From: Geobacter sp. UBA2189
GTDB taxonomy: Bacteria; Desulfobacterota; Desulfuromonadia; Geobacterales; Pseudopelobacteraceae
Assembly: GCA_002328035.1 (NCBI GenBank)
Contig: DCVL01000058.1
Span: 1-33,687 of the forward strand
Direction of reading: 5' to 3'
DNA length: 33,687 nt
Notes under the pieces: generated by a model
Seen by the model: only the letters and a program-made list of their open reading frames with translations
What the model was told of the DNA's origin: nothing
Databases searched by the model: none
Shown here: positions 6,969-14,136 of the stretch, piece by piece
Layout of the letters: each line of letters begins with the position of its first letter
Position numbering within the stretch: the stretch's first letter is position 1
Translations under genes and position numbers: made by a program

Positions 6969-8180
6969 ATGCACTTCAACGATATCAAAAAAATATTAGC
7001 CCGCAGTGGTGAAGGTAGTTTTTACTACTCTTCAAGAACTGCAGTGTTTCTTGTTGATCTTGGGATAGGGCTTTCTATTTTCTATCTGATTCAACTGGTT
7101 AAAGGCAGCATGGTATGGGCCAAGGTTTCCTATTATATGGTTCTCTTGATAGGAGTGGCCAATATGGCGGTTATAAACCAGCAAAAAGGCGCTTTGGCAA
7201 TCTGGCCCGGGTTCCTTATAGATCATTCAGTGGTATTAATTTCTGCGGCTATTGCAGCTTTCCCGTCAACCCTGCCCAGAAGGATAACCGGTAATCTGCT
7301 ATTTCTGGCGCTTCTTATCCCGCTGACTCTTTATCTCCTCTTCAGGCATGGGATTTTGCTTAACGCAATGCCTGTTGTAGCGGGAATTATTCTGATAACC
7401 TCCTTTGACTATTATTCCAGACGGAACAAACTTGTACAGCAATCAATGATTGCAACAGAAAAACAGGATTCCGAATTCAGAATTGTCAGTCATATAGCCC
7501 ACAGCGTAAAACCTCAGATTCTTATAGCCAGGAGTCCCCTTGAAACGGTAATCCGGCATCTTGCAGAACGTGGTATGCTTCAGGAGCAGTTGCCGGGGCG
7601 CATGTTGGATGGAACCAGAGAAACTATCGGAGATGCACTGTCAAAATCTCTACAGAGCCTCTTGCAGATAGGCGATGTAGTGGCCAACGCACGTCAGCTG
7701 GTGGGGCGCGAGATCAGCCCGGATGATTTTGAAGAGCTGGATCTGGGGGAACTGTTTTTGAAAGAGATTGTCCCTCCATATCAGACCAAAGAATATAGAA
7801 TTGAAGTATATAGTCAGCTGAGAAGGCCTGTGCGGCTGCATCGAGCCTCGTTTGTCGAAGCGATCAACAACCTGATCCGTAATGCTGAAGTACACGGTTT
7901 CGGCGAGAACTGCACCAAACGTAACAAGGTCATTACCTTTCGTCTGAAAGAAAACGTCAAGGCGGTTACTCTGGATTATACCAACAACGGTCTGCCGTTT
8001 CCCGCTAACCTTACCGAACGCGATTTTCTTACCTTTGGCACCAAAAGCAGCGGTAGCCCAGGCGAAGGGCTTGGCGGAGCCTGGATCGGCAAGGTGATAG
8101 AAGCGCACCACGGAAGCTTCCAGATCATCAGGGACAAACAACCGCTCCATTTCCGTATCACGCTGCCCAAAAGGATTTAA
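6969..8180 (+). CDS. Membrane sensor histidine kinase
   Basis: Predicted inner-membrane histidine kinase of 403 residues. About five hydrophobic segments lie between residues 24 and 147 with very short loops, suggesting sensing within or near the membrane. An H-box-like motif, VSHIAHSVKP, follows with His178 as the likely phospho-acceptor. The ATPase domain (about 280-403) shows the N box NNLIRNAEVHG (300-310). Its G1 region is NNG (339-341), where the usual first residue is Asp, and its G2 region is GEGLGGAWIG (365-374). The start has a poor ribosome binding site, so the true start could differ; the sequence TCCAGAATGC is duplicated around it. The stop is 3 bp from the next gene, a receiver-domain protein, so the two form a two-component pair. 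The neutral change in the G1 box may alter nucleotide turnover. The signal is unknown. Confidence 0.8.
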   Translation: MHFNDIKKILARSGEGSFYYSSRTAVFLVDLGIGLSIFYLIQLVKGSMVWAKVSYYMVLLIGVANMAVINQQKGALAIWPGFLIDHSVVLISAAIAAFPSTLPRRITGNLLFLALLIPLTLYLLFRHGILLNAMPVVAGIILITSFDYYSRRNKLVQQSMIATEKQDSEFRIVSHIAHSVKPQILIARSPLETVIRHLAERGMLQEQLPGRMLDGTRETIGDALSKSLQSLLQIGDVVANARQLVGREISPDDFEELDLGELFLKEIVPPYQTKEYRIEVYSQLRRPVRLHRASFVEAINNLIRNAEVHGFGENCTKRNKVITFRLKENVKAVTLDYTNNGLPFPANLTERDFLTFGTKSSGSPGEGLGGAWIGKVIEAHHGSFQIIRDKQPLHFRITLPKRI

Positions 8181-8183
8181 ACC

Positions 8184-9086
8184 ATGCAAATTGTTAACAC
8201 TAGCATGCCGGTGCTAATCATTGATGACGACCGCAAATATGTCGAGGCGTTGCACCGCAACGCTCAGCGGTTTGGTATTGAACTGCTACATGTCGAAAAC
8301 CTTGAAGATGCCAGTGAGATAATCCTGGGGGATGCAGGGGCGCAGCTTTGCGGTGTGATACTGGATGTAATCTGTTTACGTGAAAGGGGTCAGAGGGTAC
8401 CTGATAACAGCTTTATCATAGCTGCCTCACGCTTTCTGGCAGACAAGGCACCTCACCTTCCTGCAGTGGTGCTTACCGGCGAACCGGCTCAGTACAAAAA
8501 CCTGTCAGAACTTTTCAGGGGCACCATGGCGGTCTTTTCAAAAGGTACGGGCGAAGATGATCTGCTGGGGTTTCTGGCCAGGGAAGCAGCCAAACTTGAC
8601 GGCCTTAAATACCGCAGCCGTCACCCTGAAGTTTTCAGCGTGATCTCACGCTACCTGACTGTAGAGACAGAACAGGAACTGATCGGTATATTCAAGCAAC
8701 TGGAAAGCAAGGACTTAAACATTATAAGAGCCATGTTGGGAAGTCTGAGGCGACTACAGGAAACCATCTACCTGACCCTTAACAGGGTAAACAAGACCTG
8801 GGTTCCTGACCAGCTGATAGTGGGGGAAATAAAGGTCACCCAGATCTATAAACACCTGGCTGAACAGGGGCTGGTGGAACGCTACCGGATCATCGACCGC
8901 TTTTCAGAACTGATCTACAAGATAACCAGCGACAATGGCGCCCATGCCACCAGCGTACCCCCCCGCTATCTGCCAACCCGTTACACCGTGCAGGCCGTTA
9001 CCTGCGCGCTTTGCGACCTGCTGCTCTGGTTTGGCAGCGTTATGGCGACTCTGGAAACAACCCCTGATTTTAACAAAGAAGTATGA
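8184..9086 (+). CDS. Response regulator with atypical helical output domain
   Basis: A 300-residue partner of the upstream kinase. The receiver domain (about residues 8-130) has the acidic cluster DDD (14-16), phospho-acceptor Asp61 in VILDV, Thr98 in VVLTG and Lys120 in FSKG, so the phosphorylation site looks intact. The C-terminal half (about 150-295) is not a standard DNA-binding, GGDEF or HD-GYP domain. It is mostly helical, with a small winged-helix-like stretch (VTQIYKHLAEQGLVERYRI) and then IYKITSDNGAHA followed by a hydrophobic helix. The NGAH motif before the last helix recalls the C-terminal pattern of DUF4145/HEPN-like proteins, a weak resemblance seen by eye only. It is probably cotranscribed with the kinase. 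The target could be RNA, a protein partner or DNA; sequence alone does not settle it. Confidence 0.75.
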   Translation: MQIVNTSMPVLIIDDDRKYVEALHRNAQRFGIELLHVENLEDASEIILGDAGAQLCGVILDVICLRERGQRVPDNSFIIAASRFLADKAPHLPAVVLTGEPAQYKNLSELFRGTMAVFSKGTGEDDLLGFLAREAAKLDGLKYRSRHPEVFSVISRYLTVETEQELIGIFKQLESKDLNIIRAMLGSLRRLQETIYLTLNRVNKTWVPDQLIVGEIKVTQIYKHLAEQGLVERYRIIDRFSELIYKITSDNGAHATSVPPRYLPTRYTVQAVTCALCDLLLWFGSVMATLETTPDFNKEV

Positions 9087-9238
9087 ATACTGACACACGT
9101 CTTCAACAATCAGGTGTTATACAGATGCTGCACAAAATGATTGCAAAGGGTGGTTTGAGCAGCCCTCTAAAAAGTTCACGTAAATTTTTGTAAGTTGACA
9201 CAAAACTGAAATAAAGATGCTGTACAAGGGTAATCGTC

Positions 9239-9433
9239 ATGTCAGGCGTCTCAGTGCTAAAGATGAAAAAAACCATCCCCTGCCAGCGTAGCGGCACGGA
9301 TGCAGAAAAGCTGGACAGGTTGATCGGGGTAATGGAAGGTCTGGTACAGAGCCAGTTCACCGGATCGGTAAAGATCAACTTCAGCCAGGGTGGTATTTCA
9401 CGGATCGAGAAACTGGAAGAGATCCTCAAGTAG
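9239..9433 (+). CDS. Small YezD/DUF2292-like protein
   Basis: A 64-residue protein. Its C-terminal half (FTGSVKINFSQGGISRIEKLEEI, residues about 40-63, given here in two overlapping parts: FTGSVKINFSQGG and GGISRIEKLEEI) follows the pattern of the DUF2292/YezD family, whose members read roughly GSV-I-V-DG-V-QIE-TEK. The function of that family is unknown. The N-terminal half has a basic patch and a helix (DAEKLDRLIGVMEGLV). AAGGG lies 8 nt before the ATG, which supports real translation. It follows the two-component genes after a 152-bp gap and is closed by the strong terminator at 9520-9568. It may be separately transcribed from a weak TTGACA-containing promoter near 9195. Confidence 0.65.
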   Translation: MSGVSVLKMKKTIPCQRSGTDAEKLDRLIGVMEGLVQSQFTGSVKINFSQGGISRIEKLEEILK

Positions 9434-9465
9434 TCTGCCTGGCAAAAACAACAACTGAATAACCC

Positions 9466-9510
9466 GTACCATACAGTTCGTGGTACTTCGCTGATCCGGC
9501 CACAGGCCGG
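9466..9510 (+). other. Two perfect hairpins before the terminator
   Basis: GTACCA (9466-9471) pairs with TGGTAC (9481-9486). CCGGCC (9496-9501) pairs with GGCCGG (9505-9510) across a 3-nt loop. Both lie in the 3' untranslated region of the small YezD-like gene, directly before a terminator. This could be a structured 3' UTR or a small processed RNA; no known RNA family is recognised. Confidence 0.4.
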
Positions 9511-9519
9511 GCCCCAGGA

Positions 9520-9568
9520 AGCCCGAACCGCAGTCCCCCGCGCAGGGGGAGCGGTTCGGGCTTTTTTT
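9520..9568 (+). terminator. Strong rho-independent terminator
   Basis: AGCCCGAACCGC (9520-9531) pairs perfectly with GCGGTTCGGGCT (9551-9562). An inner CCCCC/GGGGG stem lies in the loop, and a run of T follows to 9568. It would end transcription of the two-component/YezD-like genes. Confidence 0.9.
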
Positions 9569-9575
9569 ATTATCA

Positions 9576-9882
9576 AAAAGGGAAGGAGGTCAAAGGCAGC
9601 AGTTAGTGAAAGAGCGTCAAGCGAGGTGGCAGCCTGCGCCACCAAATTATCCTACAGGAATGATTCCAACCAGGGCAAAACCGCATAGACGGAACGCCGC
9701 AAGCCCCGCTGGGGGCAACAAGGGATCAGCCTTTAGGGCGCAGCAGGTAAAGATATAAAGACAACTGAATAGCAGTAACGCATTAACAGTAGTACCCGGC
9801 GCAGCAGGCAGTAAACAAGGTTCAGTCTTACAAGGTTCAGCAACACAAATCGCAATATCTAGACAATAGGGAGAACAGGAAA
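9576..9882 (+). promoter_or_regulatory. Long structured 5' leader of the second VPxPA-tailed gene
   Basis: This 307-bp stretch without a gene has several potential RNA helices: GGTGGC (9625-9630) with GCCACC (9638-9643), and GCCCC with GGGGGC near 9713. The segment from about 9671 reads CAGGGCAAAACC, followed by ACGCCGCAAGCC. This partly resembles the conserved core of GEMM-class cyclic-dinucleotide riboswitches (GGGCAAACC then ACGCAAAGCC), but with insertions, and the usual 3' part is not recognisable. Two copies of ACAAGGTTCAG (9815-9825, 9830-9840) and two of GGCGCAGCAGG lie downstream. The leader is probably regulatory, but the riboswitch class is not established. Confidence 0.35.
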
Positions 9883-10683
9883 ATGAAAAAGCAGAACATG
9901 ATTAAATTTGCCGCAGCAGCAGCCCTTACTTTGGGTCTCTCCGGCAACGCACTGGCCGCCATCGATAACGGTGACCTGATCCGCGTAGTGTATGACACAG
10001 TAGGCTCCAAGGAATATGCCACTGACCTCGGCAGCATCTACGACCTCATGACTCGTACCACAGCCGGTGAGAAGAATATTATTACTGGTAACGGTGCCGA
10101 TGCCGTCACTACCTCTATCTTTGGCGCCACCACCCAGTGGAACGACCTGCGGGTAGCCTACTTCGCCTATGATTCAGCTAATGGCAAGTGGATAGGCATT
10201 TCTTCCGGCTTGACTGCTGCTGATAGCAATTCTCGTAAATATGCACAAGTTCAGTCGGCAGCCCAGGCTCTTACCTACGGTGCTACCGGTACTACCGGTT
10301 ATTATGACCTTAACATGGTGTCCGGCAATTCGGCACTCTTGTCTGACAAGGCTTATGATCTTACCTTCTACACCAAGTTTGAAGAAGCCACTAATCCTGG
10401 TCATTTTGCAAAATTTGCTGTGAACAACACCGGCGGCACCATGAGCCTTGCTGCCCTGGCAACCGGGAGCGAAGTCAAGCAGAATTTCTTTACCTGGACC
10501 GGCGCCGCTACTGATAACGGTGCCTTTGGTACACTTAAGTTTGATCTGACCATGCTGGCTGATGGTTCTACCGTGATCAACAAGATGGAACAGCCGGTAC
10601 CGGTCCCTGCTGCTGCCTGGTTGCTCTTCTCAGGTCTGGCTGGTCTGGTTGGTGTACGTCGCCGTATGAACAAAGAAGCCTAG
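9883..10683 (+). CDS. Exported protein with VPxPA/PEP-CTERM-type sorting tail
   Basis: A 266-residue secreted protein. It has a signal peptide (1-25, ending ALA) and a β-rich body with YDLTFYTKF and FFTWTGAATDNG segments. The C-terminal sorting signal is VPVPAAAWLLFSG, then a hydrophobic stretch, then the basic end VRRRMNKEA. This is a clear VPLPA-CTERM layout, implying transfer by an exosortase-like enzyme not present here. AGGGAG lies 9 nt upstream of the ATG. The body has no cysteine and no catalytic motif I recognise, so the function is unknown. It follows a long structured leader and is followed at once by palindromic repeat A, so it is probably monocistronic. The tail motif is closer to consensus than in the gene at 6354-6824. 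Confidence 0.85.
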   Translation: MKKQNMIKFAAAAALTLGLSGNALAAIDNGDLIRVVYDTVGSKEYATDLGSIYDLMTRTTAGEKNIITGNGADAVTTSIFGATTQWNDLRVAYFAYDSANGKWIGISSGLTAADSNSRKYAQVQSAAQALTYGATGTTGYYDLNMVSGNSALLSDKAYDLTFYTKFEEATNPGHFAKFAVNNTGGTMSLAALATGSEVKQNFFTWTGAATDNGAFGTLKFDLTMLADGSTVINKMEQPVPVPAAAWLLFSGLAGLVGVRRRMNKEA

Positions 10684-10700
10684 TCCCGCTTCCTATTTTT

Positions 10701-10833
10701 CCCCTCTCCATGAGGGAGGGGGTCAGGGTGAGGGGGGAATGCTTGATATTATTTAACCTCATCCCCCTCATCCGGCCTTTGGCCACCTTCTCCCTTGAGG
10801 GAGAAGGGTAAAACGGAAGATTAACGCTAATCA
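10701..10833 (-). repeat. Palindromic intergenic repeat A
   Basis: About 130 bp of hairpin-forming sequence with GAGGGAGGGGGTCAGGGTGA on one side and CCTTCTCCCTTGAGGGAGAA on the other. It is the inverted counterpart of repeat B at 12234-12399, including GGCCTTTGGCC-type inner palindromes. Its right end keeps CTAATCA, while the left terminal repeat seen in B is missing, so it is a truncated copy placed directly after the VPxPA-tailed gene. Confidence 0.75.
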
Positions 10834-10849
10834 CAAATTGAGTTACACA

Positions 10850-10871
10850 CCCCGCCTGTAAACAGGCGGGG
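10850..10871 (+). promoter_or_regulatory. Perfect 5' UTR hairpin upstream of the PstS-like gene
   Basis: CCCCGCCTG (10850-10858) and CAGGCGGGG (10863-10871) form a 9-bp GC-rich stem with a TAAA loop. It ends 27 nt before the start codon. There is no T-run, so it is not a standard terminator. It could stabilise the 5' end of the mRNA or be a protein-binding site. Confidence 0.5.
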
Positions 10872-10898
10872 AAACACACAAAAAAGGAAATGACAACC

Positions 10899-12155
10899 AT
10901 GAAAACAGTAGCTAAAAAAACCCTGCTGGCCGGCGCTGCCGTGTTGGCTCTCTCCGGCGCTGCTCAGGCAACCGACATTGACCTTAACATCTACGGCGCA
11001 TCTGCCCAGTTTCTGTTCTGGAACGAAGCTGCAAAGGACTTTCTGACTGCTCGTAGCTGCACCGGCGTGGTAAACGACGGTGACAGCAAAAACGGTATTA
11101 CGGTTGGTACCTGCGGTGCTGACACCATCACCATCCGTTACTCCTCCAAGGCATCATATGACGGCATATTGGCTACCACTGGCAGCAGCAACCCGCTGGC
11201 CGTCAACGAGTGCGGCGGCAACATGTTCCAGCGCAAGATGAAGACCGCCTACGGTAGCACTGCTACTTCATGCGTTGACGTCCACCTGGGCGCCTCCGAC
11301 GTGGCCGGTGAGTCCTTTGTGCAGCAGTCCCACGGAGCCTTGAAAGGACCCCTGGGCGGTACCTGGACCGACCGTTCCTTCAGCGGTGTTCCCACAACCG
11401 GTCTGACCCCCTACCAGCCGCTGGTGGTGCCGTTCGGCTTCTTTGCCAACAAGGCCATCAAGGTTTCCACCTGCGAAAGCGGCGCACTTGCCGGCAACCT
11501 CTGCACTGCCGCCACTGCCGAGGCTGATTGCGGCGCCGGCGTTGCCTGCGTGGCCAACACCATCAGCAACATCACCCGTGAGCAGGCCGTACAGATCTTT
11601 GGCGGCCAGGTCTATTCCTGGAAGGATTTTGGCCAGTCCTATAGCGTTGACGGCGGCGACGACACCCTGGTGGCCTGCCTGCGTCACGCCGGTTCCGGCA
11701 CCCACTCCACCCTGGACAAGGCAGTGATGAGTGGTGCCATGGGTCTTGTGTCAACTGAGAATGTTAGTAGTCCCACCATCTACTTCAACGACGGCTCGTC
11801 TGATGAGATGAACTGCATCAATGCCCTGGCCGGTGCCATCGGCTATGCCGATGCTGACCAGGCCAATAAGACCAACACCGTCTCCCTTAAGTACAACGGC
11901 ATTCCGGCCGCCCGTAACATGATCCGCAACGGCGCCTACGACTTCTTCTCCAACCAGTGGATGTACGAGAAGGCTGGTCTGGATTCGGTTCGCCACAACC
12001 TGGTAGTGGATCTGGCTGCCTTTGCTGCTGACCCTGCAAACCTGCCGGGGACCAAAGCCAGCTACTGGTCTGCCCAGGCCGAGATGGTCTTTAACAAGGC
12101 AAACGACAGCTCATATCCTGCATATGTTGGCGCCAGCATACCTGGTACACCTTAA
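10899..12155 (+). CDS. PstS-like periplasmic substrate-binding protein, cysteine-rich
   Basis: A 418-residue exported protein of the type-2 periplasmic binding fold, related to phosphate-binding PstS. It has a signal peptide MKTVAKKTLLAGAAVLALSG ending AQA. ITREQAVQIFGGQVYSWKDF is the PstS-type segment before the hinge, and LRHAGSGTHSTLDKAV resembles the R-x-GSGT anion-binding loop. Ten cysteines are visible, including the cluster STCESG, NLCTAA, DCGAG and VACV, which is far more than in PstS and suggests several disulfides. The ATG at 10899 is chosen over one at 10890 because AGGA then lies at normal spacing (about 9 nt). No pst transporter genes are adjacent. The gene ends at a strong terminator and is flanked by inverted repeat elements. 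It may bind phosphate or another oxyanion, or act as a surface binding protein for the downstream secretion and TonB genes; the ligand is unknown. Confidence 0.78.
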   Translation: MKTVAKKTLLAGAAVLALSGAAQATDIDLNIYGASAQFLFWNEAAKDFLTARSCTGVVNDGDSKNGITVGTCGADTITIRYSSKASYDGILATTGSSNPLAVNECGGNMFQRKMKTAYGSTATSCVDVHLGASDVAGESFVQQSHGALKGPLGGTWTDRSFSGVPTTGLTPYQPLVVPFGFFANKAIKVSTCESGALAGNLCTAATAEADCGAGVACVANTISNITREQAVQIFGGQVYSWKDFGQSYSVDGGDDTLVACLRHAGSGTHSTLDKAVMSGAMGLVSTENVSSPTIYFNDGSSDEMNCINALAGAIGYADADQANKTNTVSLKYNGIPAARNMIRNGAYDFFSNQWMYEKAGLDSVRHNLVVDLAAFAADPANLPGTKASYWSAQAEMVFNKANDSSYPAYVGASIPGTP

Positions 12156-12193
12156 GTTGTAACTGTTTGAAACAGCCGTATCTGTTGGTGATT

Positions 12194-12229
12194 GCAGCAC
12201 CCCGATTCCTCCCGGGGTGCTGCTCTTTT
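12194..12229 (+). terminator. Rho-independent terminator of the PstS-like gene
   Basis: GCAGCACCCCG (12194-12204) pairs with CGGGGTGCTGC (12213-12223) and is followed by TCTTTTT. It separates the PstS-like gene from the secretion locus, so that locus must have its own promoter. Confidence 0.9.
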
Positions 12230-12233
12230 TATT

Positions 12234-12399
12234 ACCTGATTAGTACGGAGATTCAGAATCAACCCTTCTCCCTGAGGGAGAAGGTGGCCTAAGGCCGGAT
12301 GAGGGGGAAGTGGTGCAAATAATATCAGGCAGTTCCCCCCTCACCCTGACCCTCTCCCTCAAGGGCGAGGGGATTTTTGAAGATTGATGCTAATCAGGT
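12234..12399 (+). repeat. MITE-like palindromic repeat B with 10-bp terminal inverted repeats
   Basis: This element begins ACCTGATTAG and ends CTAATCAGGT, a perfect 10-bp terminal inverted repeat. The interior consists of nested palindromes (CTTCTCCCTGAGGGAGAAG; GGCCTAAGGCC) and the tract CCCCCCTCACCCTGACCCTC. It is the reverse complement of repeat A over about 110 bp. No coding capacity is seen. Confidence 0.8.
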
Positions 12400-12425
12400 T
12401 TTGTTATGAAAGTTGCAGTTAGAAT

Positions 12426-12581
12426 AAACACAGAGCGGCGGAGTAACAGAGAAATTAAGACGTTAGATCGGAATCAGCAATTACCAGGAAGTGGGGTCTT
12501 TTCGAGGTTTATTCGAGAAAAGACTTCTTTTTTTACTCTGTTGCTCTGTTGCTCCGTGTTTCAAATGCTTTTCCAAGTTTG
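12426..12581 (+). repeat. MITE-like palindromic repeat, copy 2
   Basis: It has the same ends as the element at 12-198: ACACAGAGCGGCGGAGTAAC at the left and CTCTGTTGCTCCGTGTTTCA at the right. The GAAATTAAGACGTTAG segment is next to the left end. The centre has diverged strongly and contains its own hairpin (GGTCTTTTCGAGG.../CGAGAAAAGAC). It lies 31 bp upstream of the small exported-protein gene. Confidence 0.75.
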
Positions 12582-12611
12582 TTTGTCAGATTCTACATAA
12601 CGGGGTGTCCC

Positions 12612-13037
12612 ATGTCGTTAGTGTTCCACGGGTTACTGCTGCTCTTACTGGCGCTGCTGCTGCATGGTCAGGCAGCGGCAGAGACCGTGATTGAAGAGTA
12701 TGAGGATCGTGTGGTGGTGCAGATTATCGGCGATCCCGAAGCGGTCGGAACGCGGCCTGCTCAGCCGTTGCAACCGGCGGTGCAGGCAGTAGAACAAGCA
12801 GTTGCAGAAGATCACACAATGCCGAGTCAACAGAGCGACCCCAGCCCTGAGCAGACTGCTGAACTGAAAACCCTGCGGGAAGAGGCCAGCAGGCTGCGGT
12901 TACCGGTGCAGGGTGAGACTCCGGAACAGTCCCTCGAGCGTCGGGCTCGGGCTGCCGAGGCTCAGGCCAGGTTGCGTAATCTGGAACAGGCACTGAAAGT
13001 GTCGCAGAGATCCGGACAGGATAAGAAGGAACCGTAG
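12612..13037 (+). CDS. Small exported coiled-coil protein of unknown function
   Basis: A 141-residue product. A hydrophobic, Leu-rich signal peptide (1-23, ending GQAAA) is followed by a short β-like stretch (TVIEEYEDRVVVQIIGD) and a Gln/Pro/Ala-rich linker (about 40-75). A charged helical region (about 80-135, ELKTLREEASRLRL and RRARAAEAQARLRNLEQAL) is likely a coiled coil. I do not recognise a family. The start at 12612 is used because it begins the signal peptide; an in-frame ATG at 12549 lies inside the repeat element. The ribosome binding site is weak (CGGGGTG). It lies between two repeat copies and is the first gene of the co-directional secretion locus. It could be a periplasmic accessory factor. 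Confidence 0.6.
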   Translation: MSLVFHGLLLLLLALLLHGQAAAETVIEEYEDRVVVQIIGDPEAVGTRPAQPLQPAVQAVEQAVAEDHTMPSQQSDPSPEQTAELKTLREEASRLRLPVQGETPEQSLERRARAAEAQARLRNLEQALKVSQRSGQDKKEP

Positions 13038-13104
13038 CAATTTGTTGCCTGCATGTTGGATAACCGCAACAGAAACGACACAGAACCCTGCTAGAGTCCA
13101 TCCG

Positions 13105-13291
13105 ATTAAACTTGGAAAAGCATTTGAAACACGGAGCAACAGAGCAACGGAGTAAAACTACAGAAAAAAACAATGGAAAAGCCTGTTTAAAGACCCACCA
13201 CTTTGGTTTTGCTGGCTGCTTTACTAACATCTTGATTTCTCTGTTGATCCGCTGCTCTGTGTTTCGTGAACTGCCGGTTTCAGGTTAAACC
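13105..13291 (-). repeat. MITE-like palindromic repeat, copy 3
   Basis: The reverse complement of this segment matches copy 1 (12-198) across its whole length, with about one difference per 10-15 bases. The two are separated by 13 kb and lie in opposite orientation. Such a well-matched inverted pair could support recombination. It ends about 12 bp before the ribosome binding site of the FKBP-like lipoprotein gene. Confidence 0.85.
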
Positions 13292-13317
13292 TTATCTACT
13301 GTGGAAGGCCATATACC

Positions 13318-14136
13318 ATGATCTACAAAACGTTTAACTCTCTGACTGCCGCAGGTGCGCTGCTGTTGTCTCTTCAGGGCTGTGCAGCGCGTCAGGTTGC
13401 GCCGGGTCAGGAACTGCTGGTGCAGTACCGCTGTGCTCTTCCCAACAATGAACTGCTGGCTGCCAGCGAGGCAGATCCGGCAGGCCCCCGATCAACAGCC
13501 TGGTTACCCCCCAAAAAACCTGGGTCGCTACGCCTGACAGCCGGAAGGCCTCCGGAGATCAGCCAAAAAAATGATCAGGAAGATTTTGAACCGGTGCTGG
13601 CAGCCGGGCTTGCCCTGGCTCTGCCGGGTATGACCATGGAACAGCCAAACCGGATTGTGCTGAGCTCTAAACCGATCCTGCGACCCGATGGCTCAGAACG
13701 GACTGCCCAGATGGCCAGGGTCTGGTACAGAATGAAGGAGCTGCGTCTGACACCGGAGCAGTACAAAAGCCGCAAGGGTAAAGATGCCCAGCTGGGTGAC
13801 CCCTACGTGATCGACCCACGGGTTCCGGGCAAGGTGGAGCAGGTGGATGAGAAACTGGTGCTGATCCGTTTCAACCCGGTCTCAAATGGCCCGTTTAACA
13901 CCCCCTACGGCCCGGCTCATCTCAAAGATGCCGGTGCCCAGTATGAGATCAGGATTGAACCGACTGTGGGCAGCCTGGTACGAACCGGCCCGATGCTGGG
14001 GCGGATCAGCGCCTTGACTGAGGGCGCTATTACGATTGACTATACCAACCCCTTTGGCGGCGTAGAGCTGCAGTGCGAGATAACACCGCTTCCCCTGCCT
14101 GAAGGCGCTGAAGCAACAGGAGCAAAAAAACCATGA
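13318..14136 (+). CDS. FKBP/SlyD-like lipoprotein
   Basis: A 272-residue predicted lipoprotein. The signal peptide ends in the lipobox LQGC with Cys22 as the lipidated residue. The rest resembles a peptidyl-prolyl isomerase of the FKBP/SlyD type. It opens GQELLVQYRCALPNNELLA like an FKBP strand. The closing ITIDYTNPFGGVELQCEI corresponds to the family signature VDxNHPLAGxxLxF, here degenerate (Tyr-Thr-Asn-Pro-Phe). Because key residues are altered, catalytic activity is doubtful; a chaperone or scaffold role is possible. GGAAGG lies 9 nt before the ATG. The stop codon overlaps the next start (ATGA), so it is translationally coupled to the FKBP-thioredoxin fusion, of which it appears to be a diverged paralogue. 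The residue after the lipid-anchored Cys is Ala, so no inner-membrane retention signal is seen. Confidence 0.65.
   Translation: MIYKTFNSLTAAGALLLSLQGCAARQVAPGQELLVQYRCALPNNELLAASEADPAGPRSTAWLPPKKPGSLRLTAGRPPEISQKNDQEDFEPVLAAGLALALPGMTMEQPNRIVLSSKPILRPDGSERTAQMARVWYRMKELRLTPEQYKSRKGKDAQLGDPYVIDPRVPGKVEQVDEKLVLIRFNPVSNGPFNTPYGPAHLKDAGAQYEIRIEPTVGSLVRTGPMLGRISALTEGAITIDYTNPFGGVELQCEITPLPLPEGAEATGAKKP

Noticed and set aside
7650..8189. Minus-strand ORF across the kinase 3' end
   Set aside because: It overlaps the conserved ATPase domain codon for codon and shows no domain; a shadow.
9103..9645. Minus-strand ORF of 180 codons over the YezD-like gene, terminator and leader
   Set aside because: It crosses a strong terminator and a well-supported small gene, and its translation looks random with many Ser, Phe and Cys.
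12724..13230. Minus-strand ORF spanning the small exported gene and repeat copy 3
   Set aside because: Part of it is repeat DNA and the rest is antisense to a gene with a clear signal peptide.
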